Positions 27,658 through 35,927 of a stretch of 64,000 bases of DNA are shown here, piece after piece. The position numbers and the translations under genes were made by a program. The stretch covers positions 1 through 64,000 of the forward strand of contig NZ_BAABBO010000021.1 in NCBI RefSeq assembly GCF_039538005.1, written 5' to 3'. This DNA comes from Allohahella marinimesophila. Lineage in GTDB: Bacteria > Pseudomonadota > Gammaproteobacteria > Pseudomonadales > Oleiphilaceae. The notes beneath the pieces are model-generated. The model had not been told where the DNA came from and searched no databases. It saw only the letters and a list, made by a program, of their open reading frames with translations. The stretch's first letter is position 1. Every line of letters begins with the position of its first letter.

Positions 27658-28536
27658 TCAGAACCAGAAGCGCAGACCGGCAACAGCCGCCGTCTTGCTC
27701 GTATCCTCACCTGCTTTTTCGAGCATGTTTTTGGTAGAGCCAACGTTCTGCTCCCACTCGACGCCGATATAGGGCGCAAAACGCCGTATGATCTCATAGC
27801 CCATACGTAGGCCGAGTTCGAAGCCATTGACGCCTGAGCCAATGTTGTAAGCCTCTACGGTCTGCAAGGCGAGCGAAGTTTCGAATCGTGGCTGCAGATA
27901 GAGCCGCTGGGTCAGCCGCATGCTGTACTCCACTTCGACGATGGCAGATACATCGCCATCGTCGCTGATGTAGGCTGTGGCATCAACTTCGAACCAGTAA
28001 GGCGCAAGCCCCTGCACACCAAAGGCCAGAAAATCGCGATCAGCCTTGCTGGGAATGAAATCGTGTCGCAGGCCTGCCTGCAGATCCCAGAAACTGGCAA
28101 TGTTGCGACCATAGAGGAGTTCCAGTTCAGCCTCCTCGACACCACCCTTCTCGGTATCGGCAGTGCCTTCGCTTTCGATATACAGCTTGTTGTAATCTTC
28201 ACCGACCCAGCCGGTGAGATCCCAGAGCGCCATATCAGGCCCATCCTTAAAACGGTGCTCGAAGCGGTCGAAGACGAGCGTTGCGAAGATGCCATCGTCT
28301 TGGACCGGCAGGGTTCCGAAATTACCAGCCGCTTTGCCAGGCTCATCCACAGCCATCTTACGAATGGCCTTGCCCTCAGGCGGTGGCGCTGGTGTATCGT
28401 CATAGTCCTCCGGTAGCGGCGCCGTGATCGCCGCGTTGGGTACCTCTCCTGTTCGCTCGTCAGCCCACACGGCATGAGTGGCGAAGGTAGCCAAAGGGAG
28501 AACCGCGAAAATTGCAGCTGTCCAGTTTTTCATCAT
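27658..28536 (-). CDS. copB: Copper resistance protein CopB/PcoB
   Basis: Outer-membrane beta-barrel protein of the Cop/Pco system. The 292-residue product has a signal peptide (about residues 1-25), an acidic Pro-rich linker (PEDYDDTPAPPPEGK) and the CopB domain with GRNIASFWDLQAGLRHDF and the closing strands up to a C-terminal Phe (GLRFWF), as expected for a barrel. The Met-rich region often found in CopB is short or absent. It follows the copA-type oxidase by nine bases. Confidence 0.92.
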   Translation of the reverse strand: MMKNWTAAIFAVLPLATFATHAVWADERTGEVPNAAITAPLPEDYDDTPAPPPEGKAIRKMAVDEPGKAAGNFGTLPVQDDGIFATLVFDRFEHRFKDGPDMALWDLTGWVGEDYNKLYIESEGTADTEKGGVEEAELELLYGRNIASFWDLQAGLRHDFIPSKADRDFLAFGVQGLAPYWFEVDATAYISDDGDVSAIVEVEYSMRLTQRLYLQPRFETSLALQTVEAYNIGSGVNGFELGLRMGYEIIRRFAPYIGVEWEQNVGSTKNMLEKAGEDTSKTAAVAGLRFWF

Positions 28537-28545
28537 GATTCTCCT

Positions 28546-30348
28546 TTATGCCACACGCATGACCTGAAACATCCCTGCCTCCAGGTGATACAGAAGATGG
28601 CAGTGAAAGGCCCAGTCGCCCTTTTCGATCGGCGTTATCCTGACTGCCAGTTTCTCTCCGGGCTTTACCAACACAGTGTGCTTGAACGGAATCTCGTCAT
28701 TGCTGCCGCCATTTTCAAGCTGCATCCACATACCGTGGAGGTGAATCGGGTGCTCCATCATGGTGTGATTCACCATCCATAGGCGCAATCGCTCGTTATG
28801 TTTGAAAAGATAGGGCCCATCGTGCTCGCTGAATTTCTTGCCATCAAAGGAGAACATGTAGCGTTCCATGTTCGCGGTAATATTGATGGTCATTTCACGA
28901 TCTATCTCAGCCTTATAGGGCTGTGGGGCTGCTGATCTCAGATCCTTGTACGTCAGTACCTTCCAGCCATCGTCACCGAGACCGATGCCAGGCTCACCGA
29001 GGCGATCCTGTGGATTGGAGATGACCATAGCGACATTGGTATTGCTCTTGTCTGGCTTGAAAGGTGTGGGACCGTTTGGTCCTGGCACGGCGGTGTCACC
29101 CTCTTTCATACCTTTCATGCTGGGCATTTTCTTCATGCCACCTTTCTTCATCTCCTTTTTGCCATCCGGGCCGTCCCACTCATCCCCAGGCTGCATGTCA
29201 TCCATCATGCCCATGCCAATATCAGCCAGATCCCGCACCGGCCTTGGCCGCAGCGCCGGAACCGCTGCCGTCATGTTGGCTTCCGGGGCCAGTGTACCGC
29301 GGGCGAAGCCACTACGATCGAGTGACTCAGCGAAGATGGTGAATGCCTGTTCGGCGGTTGGACGGACGAGCACATCGTAGGTCTCGGCCACACCAATTCT
29401 GAACTCATGAAACTCGACTGGCTTGACTGGCTTACCGTCGACCATGACCACAGTCATGTCGAGTCCCGGGATCCGCACATCAAAGGTGCTCATCGCGGAG
29501 GCGTTGATGAATCGGAGGCGAATTGTCTCTCCGGGCTCGAACAGACCAGTCCAGTTCATATCGGGCGAGTTGCCGTTCATGAGATAGGTGTAAGCATGAC
29601 CCGTCACATCCGCCAGATCGACAGGCATCATGCGCATCTTGCCCCAGGCCGCGCGGTCTGCAATTGCGTCGCCCAGGCCTTTGCGGCTGACTTCGTCGAA
29701 GAAGTCGCCTACTGTACGGCGCTGAAAATTGTAGTAATCGCCAGCAAGATTGATGTTGCGGAAGATAGTTTCAGGATCCTCGAAAGCCCAGTCGGAGAGC
29801 ACGACTACGTGGTCACGCTGATACTTGAACGGCTCCGGCTCTCTGGGCTCGATGATCAGAGGACCATACATGCCGGTCTGTTCCTGGAACCGGCTGTGGC
29901 TGTGATACCAATAGGTTCCTGCCTGCTTGAGACGGTACTTGTAGTGATAGGTATCCCCGGGAGGAATACCTTTGAAGTTGATGCCGGGCACCCCATCCAT
30001 TGGGAAGGGCACGAGAATGCCATGCCAGTGAATCGAGCTGTCATCATCGAGCTCATTGGTCACATTGAGATTGATGAAGTCACCCTCCCGCAGTCTGATT
30101 AACGGCGCTGGCACAGTGCCGTTAATGGCAGTAGCCCTGGACTGCCGGCCGTCAATCGTGAGCGGCGCATAGCCCACCGTGAGATCATACCTATCCTTGA
30201 TCTCATGTGTGGCCAGCCCCTGCGCAGCAGTGGCAGCCCAGGCAGGCAAAGGCAGAACGCTGTTGATGCCGGTGAGAAAAAAACCAGCCCCCGCCATTCT
30301 GAGCAGCTCCCGGCGATGAGGGTCTGCGAGCGATGATCGTCGATTCAC
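28546..30348 (-). CDS. copA: CopA/PcoA-type periplasmic multicopper oxidase
   Basis: A 600-residue copper-resistance multicopper oxidase that oxidises Cu(I) and binds copper in the periplasm. A Tat-type signal peptide (DPHRRELLRMAGAGFF) exports the folded enzyme. Copper ligands are in SIHWHG, GTYWYHSHSRFQEQTG, HPIHLHGMW and WAFHCHLLYHLEAGM. A Met-rich segment (MKKGGMKKMPSMKGMKEG, about residues 385-415) is typical of PcoA and probably binds Cu(I). It shares the gene symbol copA with the unrelated P-type ATPase; pcoA is the alternative name. It lies 19 bp after the CusF-like gene. Confidence 0.93.
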   Translation of the reverse strand: MNRRSSLADPHRRELLRMAGAGFFLTGINSVLPLPAWAATAAQGLATHEIKDRYDLTVGYAPLTIDGRQSRATAINGTVPAPLIRLREGDFINLNVTNELDDDSSIHWHGILVPFPMDGVPGINFKGIPPGDTYHYKYRLKQAGTYWYHSHSRFQEQTGMYGPLIIEPREPEPFKYQRDHVVVLSDWAFEDPETIFRNINLAGDYYNFQRRTVGDFFDEVSRKGLGDAIADRAAWGKMRMMPVDLADVTGHAYTYLMNGNSPDMNWTGLFEPGETIRLRFINASAMSTFDVRIPGLDMTVVMVDGKPVKPVEFHEFRIGVAETYDVLVRPTAEQAFTIFAESLDRSGFARGTLAPEANMTAAVPALRPRPVRDLADIGMGMMDDMQPGDEWDGPDGKKEMKKGGMKKMPSMKGMKEGDTAVPGPNGPTPFKPDKSNTNVAMVISNPQDRLGEPGIGLGDDGWKVLTYKDLRSAAPQPYKAEIDREMTINITANMERYMFSFDGKKFSEHDGPYLFKHNERLRLWMVNHTMMEHPIHLHGMWMQLENGGSNDEIPFKHTVLVKPGEKLAVRITPIEKGDWAFHCHLLYHLEAGMFQVMRVA

Positions 30349-30367
30349 TGTTGGTACCCTCCTATCC

Positions 30368-30784
30368 TCAGTTTGCTGCTTTGATTTCAGTTACCGTCAT
30401 CTTGCCGCTCTTGTCGACGACCTTGAACTCCACCTTGTCGCCAGCTTCCAGCTCGCTCAGATCGACACTGTCTTCAGTCTGAAAAACCATGGTCATCGGC
30501 GGCATACCCAGGTTCTTGATAGGGCCGTGCTTGATGGTGAGGGTTCGAGCTTCGGTATCCACCTTACGGAGGGTTCCCTTGGTCATGGCGTCGGCATGCT
30601 TGTCTTTCATCATGCCGTCCATTTTGCCCATGTCGCCTTCCATCATCTTGCCGTCTTCCATCATCATACCGCCATCCTTCTTCATGGCTTTGTCATGGCC
30701 GTGACCTGAATCGGCGACTGCGAAAGTGTTTGCCAGTGAAACTGTCAGAAGTGCGCTTGCCAATACAAAATGCTTGATAGTCAT
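30368..30784 (-). CDS. CusF-like periplasmic copper-binding protein
   Basis: A 138-residue protein with a signal peptide (about residues 1-23), a Met/Asp/Lys-rich linker (MMMEDGKMMEGDMGKMDGMM) and a C-terminal CusF-type OB-fold domain. The metal site matches CusF with His in TIKHGPIKNL and the Met pair in MPPMTMVF. The Trp that caps Cu(I) in E. coli CusF is replaced by Met (LGMPPMTM instead of NWPEMTM). It would carry or buffer Cu(I) in the periplasm. It is co-transcribed with the cupredoxin upstream (35 bp) and copA downstream. Confidence 0.85.
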   Translation of the reverse strand: MTIKHFVLASALLTVSLANTFAVADSGHGHDKAMKKDGGMMMEDGKMMEGDMGKMDGMMKDKHADAMTKGTLRKVDTEARTLTIKHGPIKNLGMPPMTMVFQTEDSVDLSELEAGDKVEFKVVDKSGKMTVTEIKAAN

Positions 30785-30819
30785 TGCTGATGTCCTTTCG
30801 TTGAATCGATCTGAATGAT

Positions 30820-31326
30820 TTATTTTACTTCGACGGTGACTGTACCGACCATGCCGGCCTGATAATGGCCTGCGATCAAACAGGCGAAATCGAATTCGCC
30901 AGGCTTGTTGAAGGTCCAGTTTACCTCTCGAGTTTCTCCCGGGGGTACGTGAGCCATATAGGGTTCGCTGTGCTCCATGCCTGGAAATTTCACCATCAAC
31001 GCAGCATGCTCCTCGAGAGTCTCTTTGGTGCCGAGCACGAATTCGTGCATGATGGCGCCGTCGTTCTTGAGTTTGAAAGTCACTGTATCTCCTTCCTGGA
31101 CGGTGACCGTGGATGGCGAGAAACGCATGTTATCGGACAGCGCCATCGTGATCGTCTTGTCGCTCTTGCCCGGATCAGCAGCCATACCCCAGATCTGTTG
31201 GGTCTTGTCGACAGGTCCACTGGCTTCAGCCTTGTGCTTGTCGCCGTGGGCCGCTACCAATGAGCTTCCTAACACCAAATAAAGCGGCGCCGCATACTTC
31301 AACTGACCAATCATACTTTTAAACAT
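30820..31326 (-). CDS. Periplasmic cupredoxin (second copy, CopI-like)
   Basis: A 168-residue protein with an N-terminal signal (residues 1-26, ending VAAHG) and a cupredoxin domain. Putative copper ligands are His in IMHEFVLG and Cys-His-Met in CLIAGHYQAGM near the C-terminus. It is related to the protein of 11406-11939 but lacks its Met-rich insertion. It resembles the CopI-type cupredoxins that accompany copper-resistance operons. It sits 33 bp after the multicopper oxidase gene. Confidence 0.83.
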   Translation of the reverse strand: MFKSMIGQLKYAAPLYLVLGSSLVAAHGDKHKAEASGPVDKTQQIWGMAADPGKSDKTITMALSDNMRFSPSTVTVQEGDTVTFKLKNDGAIMHEFVLGTKETLEEHAALMVKFPGMEHSEPYMAHVPPGETREVNWTFNKPGEFDFACLIAGHYQAGMVGTVTVEVK

Positions 31327-31359
31327 GACTTACTCCCTTTTCACTACATTGGTTTACTT

Positions 31360-32817
31360 TTAGTGTTCATGGCTACTTGAAGCGGCACCCGGTTTTCGTG
31401 CCTTAACCTCAATGTCTTTTGACGGTTTGTGGACTGGGCTCATCGCAGATGCACCTGCGTCGTTTGACCGACTAGCCACAGGCACCTCCCCCTCAAACTC
31501 ATAGGCCACCGTACCCTTGGGATGATCGTAAAAGCCTGGATCGCTGTAATCCCCTCTCGCCTGATTCTTGCGAACCTTGACCATGCTGAACATGCCGCCC
31601 ATCTCCACAGAGCCGAACTGCCCTTCCCCGGTCATCATTCGCGCAGTATTTTCTGGAATCGGCATATCCATCTCAGCCATATCCGCCATGCCGCGCTCAC
31701 CCATGACCATATAATCCGGAATCAGCTGGGTAATCTTTTTCGTCAGGCCGGTGTGATCGACACCAATAAGCGTAGGCACATCGTGACCCATGGCGTTCAT
31801 GGTGTGATGGCTCTTGTGGCAGTGAAACGCCCAATCGCCTTCCTCATCGGCCAGGAATTCGATCTGCCGCATCTGCCCGACGGCTACGTCGGCGGTGACT
31901 TCTGGCCAGCGCGAGCCCTTCGGTGTTGGCCCGCCATCGGTGCCAGTGACCTCGAATTCATGACCGTGCAGATGCATTGGGTGATTGGTCATGGTGAGGT
32001 TACCGACGCGGATGCGCACCCGGTCGTTATGACGCACGTTGAGTGAATCGATGCCTGGAAAGATTCGGCTGTTCCACGACCACAGATTGAAGTCGAGCAT
32101 GGTCATGATCTTCGGCGTATAACTGCCAGGATCGATGTCATAGGCATTGAGCATGATGCAGAAGTCTCGATCGACCGGATCGATGAGCGGATGATTGCCC
32201 TTTGGATGGGTTACCCAGAAGCCCATCATGCCCATGGCCATCTGTGTCATTTCGTCGGCGTGTGGGTGGTACATGAAGGTACCAGGCCGTCTGGCCATGA
32301 ATTCATAGACAAAGGTCTTGCCGGCGGGAATGGCTGGCTGCGTCAGCCCTGTCACCCCATCCATACCGTTTGGCAGGCGCTGGCCGTGCCAATGCACACT
32401 GGTATGCTCCGGCAGACGATTCGTCACGAATATGCGCACCCGGTCGCCTTCAACTACTTCGATGGTTGGACCTGGCGACTGGCCGTTGTACCCCCAGAGA
32501 TGCGCCTTGAAACCGGGCGTCATTTCACGTACCACGGGCTCGGCGACGAGGTGAAATTCCTTCACGCCGTTCTTCATGCGCCAGGGCAGTGTCCAGCTAT
32601 TGAGCGTGACGACCGGATTGTAAGGCCGTCCTGTTTCAGGAACGAGCGGTGGCATGGTATCGGTACTGGTCTGAATCACAGGCTCAGGCAATGCCGACAT
32701 GGCGACCCTGCTGACGCCTGCGGCAGCGACCATACCGCCAGTCATGCTGGCAAATTTCAGAAAGTCTCGTCGTTGTGCCGCTGCGGCGGCCAGTTGACGC
32801 TGATCAGTGACCTTCAT
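31360..32817 (-). CDS. Tat-exported multicopper oxidase (second type)
   Basis: A 485-residue multicopper oxidase. The start at 32817 is preceded by GGAGG; the signal peptide carries a twin-arginine motif (AQRRDFLKFASMTGGMVAA). Copper ligand motifs are SVHWHGQRLPNGMDG, GTFMYHPHADEM, HPMHLHGHEF and the C-terminal AFHCHKSHHTMNAMGH. The C-terminus is extended by a Ser/Lys-rich tail ending SSSHEH. It differs from the PcoA-type enzyme in length and in lacking the Met-rich segment. Its start overlaps the upstream outer-membrane channel gene by 14 bases. Confidence 0.9.
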   Translation of the reverse strand: MKVTDQRQLAAAAAQRRDFLKFASMTGGMVAAAGVSRVAMSALPEPVIQTSTDTMPPLVPETGRPYNPVVTLNSWTLPWRMKNGVKEFHLVAEPVVREMTPGFKAHLWGYNGQSPGPTIEVVEGDRVRIFVTNRLPEHTSVHWHGQRLPNGMDGVTGLTQPAIPAGKTFVYEFMARRPGTFMYHPHADEMTQMAMGMMGFWVTHPKGNHPLIDPVDRDFCIMLNAYDIDPGSYTPKIMTMLDFNLWSWNSRIFPGIDSLNVRHNDRVRIRVGNLTMTNHPMHLHGHEFEVTGTDGGPTPKGSRWPEVTADVAVGQMRQIEFLADEEGDWAFHCHKSHHTMNAMGHDVPTLIGVDHTGLTKKITQLIPDYMVMGERGMADMAEMDMPIPENTARMMTGEGQFGSVEMGGMFSMVKVRKNQARGDYSDPGFYDHPKGTVAYEFEGEVPVASRSNDAGASAMSPVHKPSKDIEVKARKPGAASSSHEH

Positions 32818-34225
32818 CGTCACCTCCGGAAGCATTGGGTTGATCGGAAAGAGATGAAGCGGCACCCATTGATACGCCAGCGCGCGCCGACTTCAGGCCC
32901 GCCTCGGCCATCCAGAAGGCCTGATTCGCGTTGATTGCCGAAACCACCGCGGCGACGTGACTTCGGTAATCTGCCAATAATTCGAAGACACCGATAATCA
33001 TGCCGTTATAGCGCAGTACTGATTCATCCATGATTTTCTGTCGCAGCGGAATCACATTGGTGCGGTAGTGCAGCGCAATATCGTAGGCGCTACGATAGGT
33101 CGAATACTGCTCTCGAAGTTCGGAGCTGACCGTACGCAGCGTGAGCTCGAGATTATTTGCCGCAGCCAGAGTCCTGGCATTCATGGCTTCCCTGGCCATC
33201 CCGCCCCAGTTGAACAGCGGCAGGGTCAATTCGAACTCGTAGCCCCAGGCGGACTCGCGCCCTTCGTCTCCGAAGGCAGTCTCACGAATGGCACCCACCT
33301 CGATGTCGGTAAAGCTGGTCAATAGTGTGAAGCCCTGAGCTTCTGCGGCGGCTTCAAACTCCGCTTTAGCCATTTGCACATCGAGCCGTTCTTCGACCGC
33401 CATGGTGCCTATGGCCTCGGCATTGACCGGCGCGTCAGGTATTTTCGGTAGCCTGTCTGGTAATTTCAGAGCGCCATACTGCTTTTCTGTAAGACCCAGG
33501 ACTTGCACCAGTGATTCGCGGGCACGCAGTGCCTCATGCCGGGCGTTTGCCAGCGACGTCGCAGCATCAGAATAAAACACCTGCTGACGGGCTCGCGCTA
33601 GTTCACTGAAGTTACCGGCGGCTTTCATACGCTGGGCCAGTTCGGCACTTGCCTCACCGCTTTGATACACCTGCTCGGCATACCCGAGACGCTCACGCGC
33701 ACCCACGGCCTGTACCCATGCCTGACGAACAGCAGTGACTTCTCCGATGACTGTCGAAGTCAATCCAAGCTGAGCGGCTGCCAGGGCCTGTTGGGCACGG
33801 TCGTAGCGTTGTGGATAAGTGAGGATATCGATCAGTCCAATCGACAATGCGCGGGTGATTTCGAGTTCATCTCCGACCTCGATGCGCTCAAAGGCAAAAA
33901 CAGGGTTCGGTATGCGGCCTTCATCGGCAATGGCTGCAGCGTTTGCCCAGTACCGGGCAACGAGCAACTGCATACGCGGACTGTTCAACAGGGCGACTCG
34001 AACTGCCTCAGCTTCGCCAAGGGGCTGCTTCAGCAGTTCAGTTGCAGCGGCCTGCATGTCTGATCGCTGTTCGTCTGTCGTGCCAAGTTGCAGCTCACCA
34101 CCAGTGAAAGCGCTTGCGCGCTCATTGGTCTGCTTGACTGATTCAGAAATATCGACCGAGGCGCAACCGCTGGCAATGACTATGGCCAGTAGCAGCGCAG
34201 GACGGAGTGGGCTGAGCGTATTCAT
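32804..34225 (-). CDS. TolC-family outer-membrane lipoprotein
   Basis: A 473-residue outer-membrane efflux protein with a lipoprotein signal (LLLAIVIASGCASVD, acylated Cys at about residue 22). Helical repeats such as AVRVALLNSPRMQLLVARYW and a second OEP repeat are present. It lacks a pump and adaptor next to it; its neighbours are periplasmic oxidases, so it may pair with the Cus pump or another RND system. It overlaps the small protein gene upstream by four bases. Confidence 0.85.
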   Translation of the reverse strand: MNTLSPLRPALLLAIVIASGCASVDISESVKQTNERASAFTGGELQLGTTDEQRSDMQAAATELLKQPLGEAEAVRVALLNSPRMQLLVARYWANAAAIADEGRIPNPVFAFERIEVGDELEITRALSIGLIDILTYPQRYDRAQQALAAAQLGLTSTVIGEVTAVRQAWVQAVGARERLGYAEQVYQSGEASAELAQRMKAAGNFSELARARQQVFYSDAATSLANARHEALRARESLVQVLGLTEKQYGALKLPDRLPKIPDAPVNAEAIGTMAVEERLDVQMAKAEFEAAAEAQGFTLLTSFTDIEVGAIRETAFGDEGRESAWGYEFELTLPLFNWGGMAREAMNARTLAAANNLELTLRTVSSELREQYSTYRSAYDIALHYRTNVIPLRQKIMDESVLRYNGMIIGVFELLADYRSHVAAVVSAINANQAFWMAEAGLKSARAGVSMGAASSLSDQPNASGGDDEGH

Positions 34226-34590
34226 TGGTGATTACCTCCGTGTGAAGGCATCTCTTCAGAAGACATCTCTTCAGAAGACATCTCTTCATCGTCTTCATAG
34301 GGCTCCATCGCGTAAACGCGCCAGCCCCCAATTTCTCCGACGCGCTCGTTGAGTCGCTCCCAAGACAACACTGGCTGTTCATTGAACGCTTCGTAGTCAG
34401 CGAAGACGGGCTTCCAGTCATTGATGACTGCTACGCCCTTGTGTGCAGATACGCCCTCGTGTGCAGAACTTTCGCAGACACAGCTGTCCTTCGAATCGAC
34501 GGGAGACTCTTCGGCATGGGCTGTCCAGGCGGCGCCAAGGCCAAGCAAACAGAGACCGTAAACAATACGGGTATGAAATTTGAAAGACAT
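34222..34590 (-). CDS. Small secreted protein leading the cop operon
   Basis: A 122-residue exported protein with a signal peptide (about residues 1-26, ending WTAHA). A Cys pair (SCVCESSAHEG) and His residues follow, then a conserved block VINDWKPVFADYEAFNEQPV. The C-terminus carries an in-frame tandem repeat of SSEEM and ends in a His-rich tail. It is the first gene of the minus-strand operon that runs to the cytochrome at 27069. Function unknown; the Cys, Met and His content fits metal binding. Confidence 0.7.
   Translation of the reverse strand: MSFKFHTRIVYGLCLLGLGAAWTAHAEESPVDSKDSCVCESSAHEGVSAHKGVAVINDWKPVFADYEAFNEQPVLSWERLNERVGEIGGWRVYAMEPYEDDEEMSSEEMSSEEMPSHGGNHQ
34249..34288. repeat. 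In-frame 15-bp tandem repeat
   Basis: Two perfect copies and a partial third copy of a 15-bp unit encode the SSEEM repeats at the C-terminus of the small secreted protein. Because the unit is a multiple of three, copy-number change would alter length without a frameshift. Confidence 0.8.
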
Positions 34591-34667
34591 GAGGTCCTCA
34601 CATTACTTCGTCTTCAGATATCGGCAGGACAATCAAAATCCAGCCGAGGATCTACGTTTGACTAGAC

Positions 34668-35075
34668 TCAGGAAATGGAGGTAGTTCGAGGGGGGCGATC
34701 AAGCGCAGGGAGTAATGAATACACGTAAAGCGAAGCTAAACCCGAGCCGACGTGAACCGCTCTGGCTTCGAAAAGATCTGATCCGGAATCGAGCATCAGA
34801 ATGGAACCCGCGCAGCATGGAGAGCAGTGCGTGCACTTGGCCTGCTTCTGAACACTCTTCTCATGTGCCCCTTGGGCATGTGAGTCGTCGGCTAGCTCAG
34901 CAGAATCGATATTGGAAAGGTGATCTGCCGACCCAGTATGCGCATGCGATGAAGCAGCAATGTTCGATGACTGCTGCGTACCGGTATGACACCGAATTCC
35001 GGCCGCAAAGACCTGCATCGGCATCAGAAATACCAATGTAAGGACCAACCAGACTTTTACTGCGCGACGATTCAT
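34668..35075 (-). CDS. Small exported Cys/His-rich protein
   Basis: A protein of about 135 residues with an N-terminal signal or anchor helix (VWLVLTLVFLMPMQVFAAG), a Ser/His-rich middle and a Cys cluster KCTHCSPCCAG before a second hydrophobic stretch. It resembles small uncharacterised proteins found beside metal-resistance operons. It is divergent from the second two-component system, which suggests shared control. I start at the second ATG (35075); the ATG at 35081 is possible. Confidence 0.6.
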   Translation of the reverse strand: MNRRAVKVWLVLTLVFLMPMQVFAAGIRCHTGTQQSSNIAASSHAHTGSADHLSNIDSAELADDSHAQGAHEKSVQKQAKCTHCSPCCAGSILMLDSGSDLFEARAVHVGSGLASLYVYSLLPALDRPPRTTSIS

Positions 35076-35181
35076 CAGCATTTTTTAGCAGACTCCCGCC
35101 CACAGTGCAAAGCAAATTCGCTTAAATTCCGGAAAGCCGGAGTGATTTCATTTATCTGTAACAGCGCGTAAAGTCAGGTAA

Positions 35182-35197
35182 TTCAGTTTCGTTTAAG
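35182..35197 (+). promoter_or_regulatory. Putative CopR/CusR-type operator upstream of second two-component system
   Basis: The sequence reads TTCAG-N6-TTAAG, one mismatch from the TTCAG-N6-TTCAG pattern seen at 6398, 12039, 12074 and 37629. It is 68 bp upstream of the response-regulator start and about 107 bp from the divergent gene at 35075. Confidence 0.35.
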
Positions 35198-35264
35198 CTT
35201 GGTGAGGCATTCTGCTCAGCTAGCGCAACACCGTCCACTTTCTCAATCTGACTGGCCAACCTTA

Positions 35265-35927
35265 ATGAGATTACTACTGGTCGAAGATGACATGATGCTG
35301 GCACAAGCTACCTGTAGAAATCTTATGGCTGGTGGCTTCGTAGTCGATCAGGTGGCTTCGGCGCAGAGCGCCCTCCAGCTTGGCCTCCAGGAAGATTACA
35401 AAGTCGCCGTGGTTGACATAGGCCTGCCGGATGGCAATGGCCTCGATGTTCTTCGCCGATGGCGCGAGGCTGGCAAGCGGTTGCCTGTTCTGCTTCTCAC
35501 TGCCCGAGGTGACTGGCAGGACAAGGTCAATGGTCTGAAAGCAGGCGCAGACGACTATCTGGCGAAGCCTTTTCATATGGAAGAACTGCTGGCCAGACTT
35601 CACGCCCTCGTTCGCCGTAGTGAGGGTCGCGCGGAGAACCGACTCAGTGCTGGCAACTTTGTTCTCGACGGTGACAGACAGCAGGTCCAGACGACCGACG
35701 GTTGGCAAGTCCTCACCGCAACAGAGTTTCGTCTGCTGAGGGCCCTCTTGAGTCGGCCAGGCTGGATCATTTCCAAGCAGGAGCTTCTGGAACAGCTCTA
35801 TGATCTTGATACGGAAGCAAGTGCGAATACCATCGAAGCCTATATTCATCGGCTCCGCTCCATAGTCGGCAAGTCCTCGATTCTGACCATGCGCGGCCAG
35901 GGCTACTGCTTCAAACCTGATGACTAG
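35265..35927 (+). CDS. OmpR-family response regulator, CopR/CusR-like (second pair)
   Basis: A 220-residue regulator closely related to the one at 12140. Phospho-acceptor Asp is in VAVVDIGLPDGNG, the conserved Lys in DDYLAKPFHMEE, and the winged-helix recognition segment is TIEAYIHRLRSIVG. The start at 35265 gives the standard MRLLLVEDD N-terminus. The end overlaps the sensor-kinase start by eight bases. Two such pairs in one island may divide control between the efflux and periplasmic operons, or be redundant. Confidence 0.87.
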   Translation: MRLLLVEDDMMLAQATCRNLMAGGFVVDQVASAQSALQLGLQEDYKVAVVDIGLPDGNGLDVLRRWREAGKRLPVLLLTARGDWQDKVNGLKAGADDYLAKPFHMEELLARLHALVRRSEGRAENRLSAGNFVLDGDRQQVQTTDGWQVLTATEFRLLRALLSRPGWIISKQELLEQLYDLDTEASANTIEAYIHRLRSIVGKSSILTMRGQGYCFKPDD

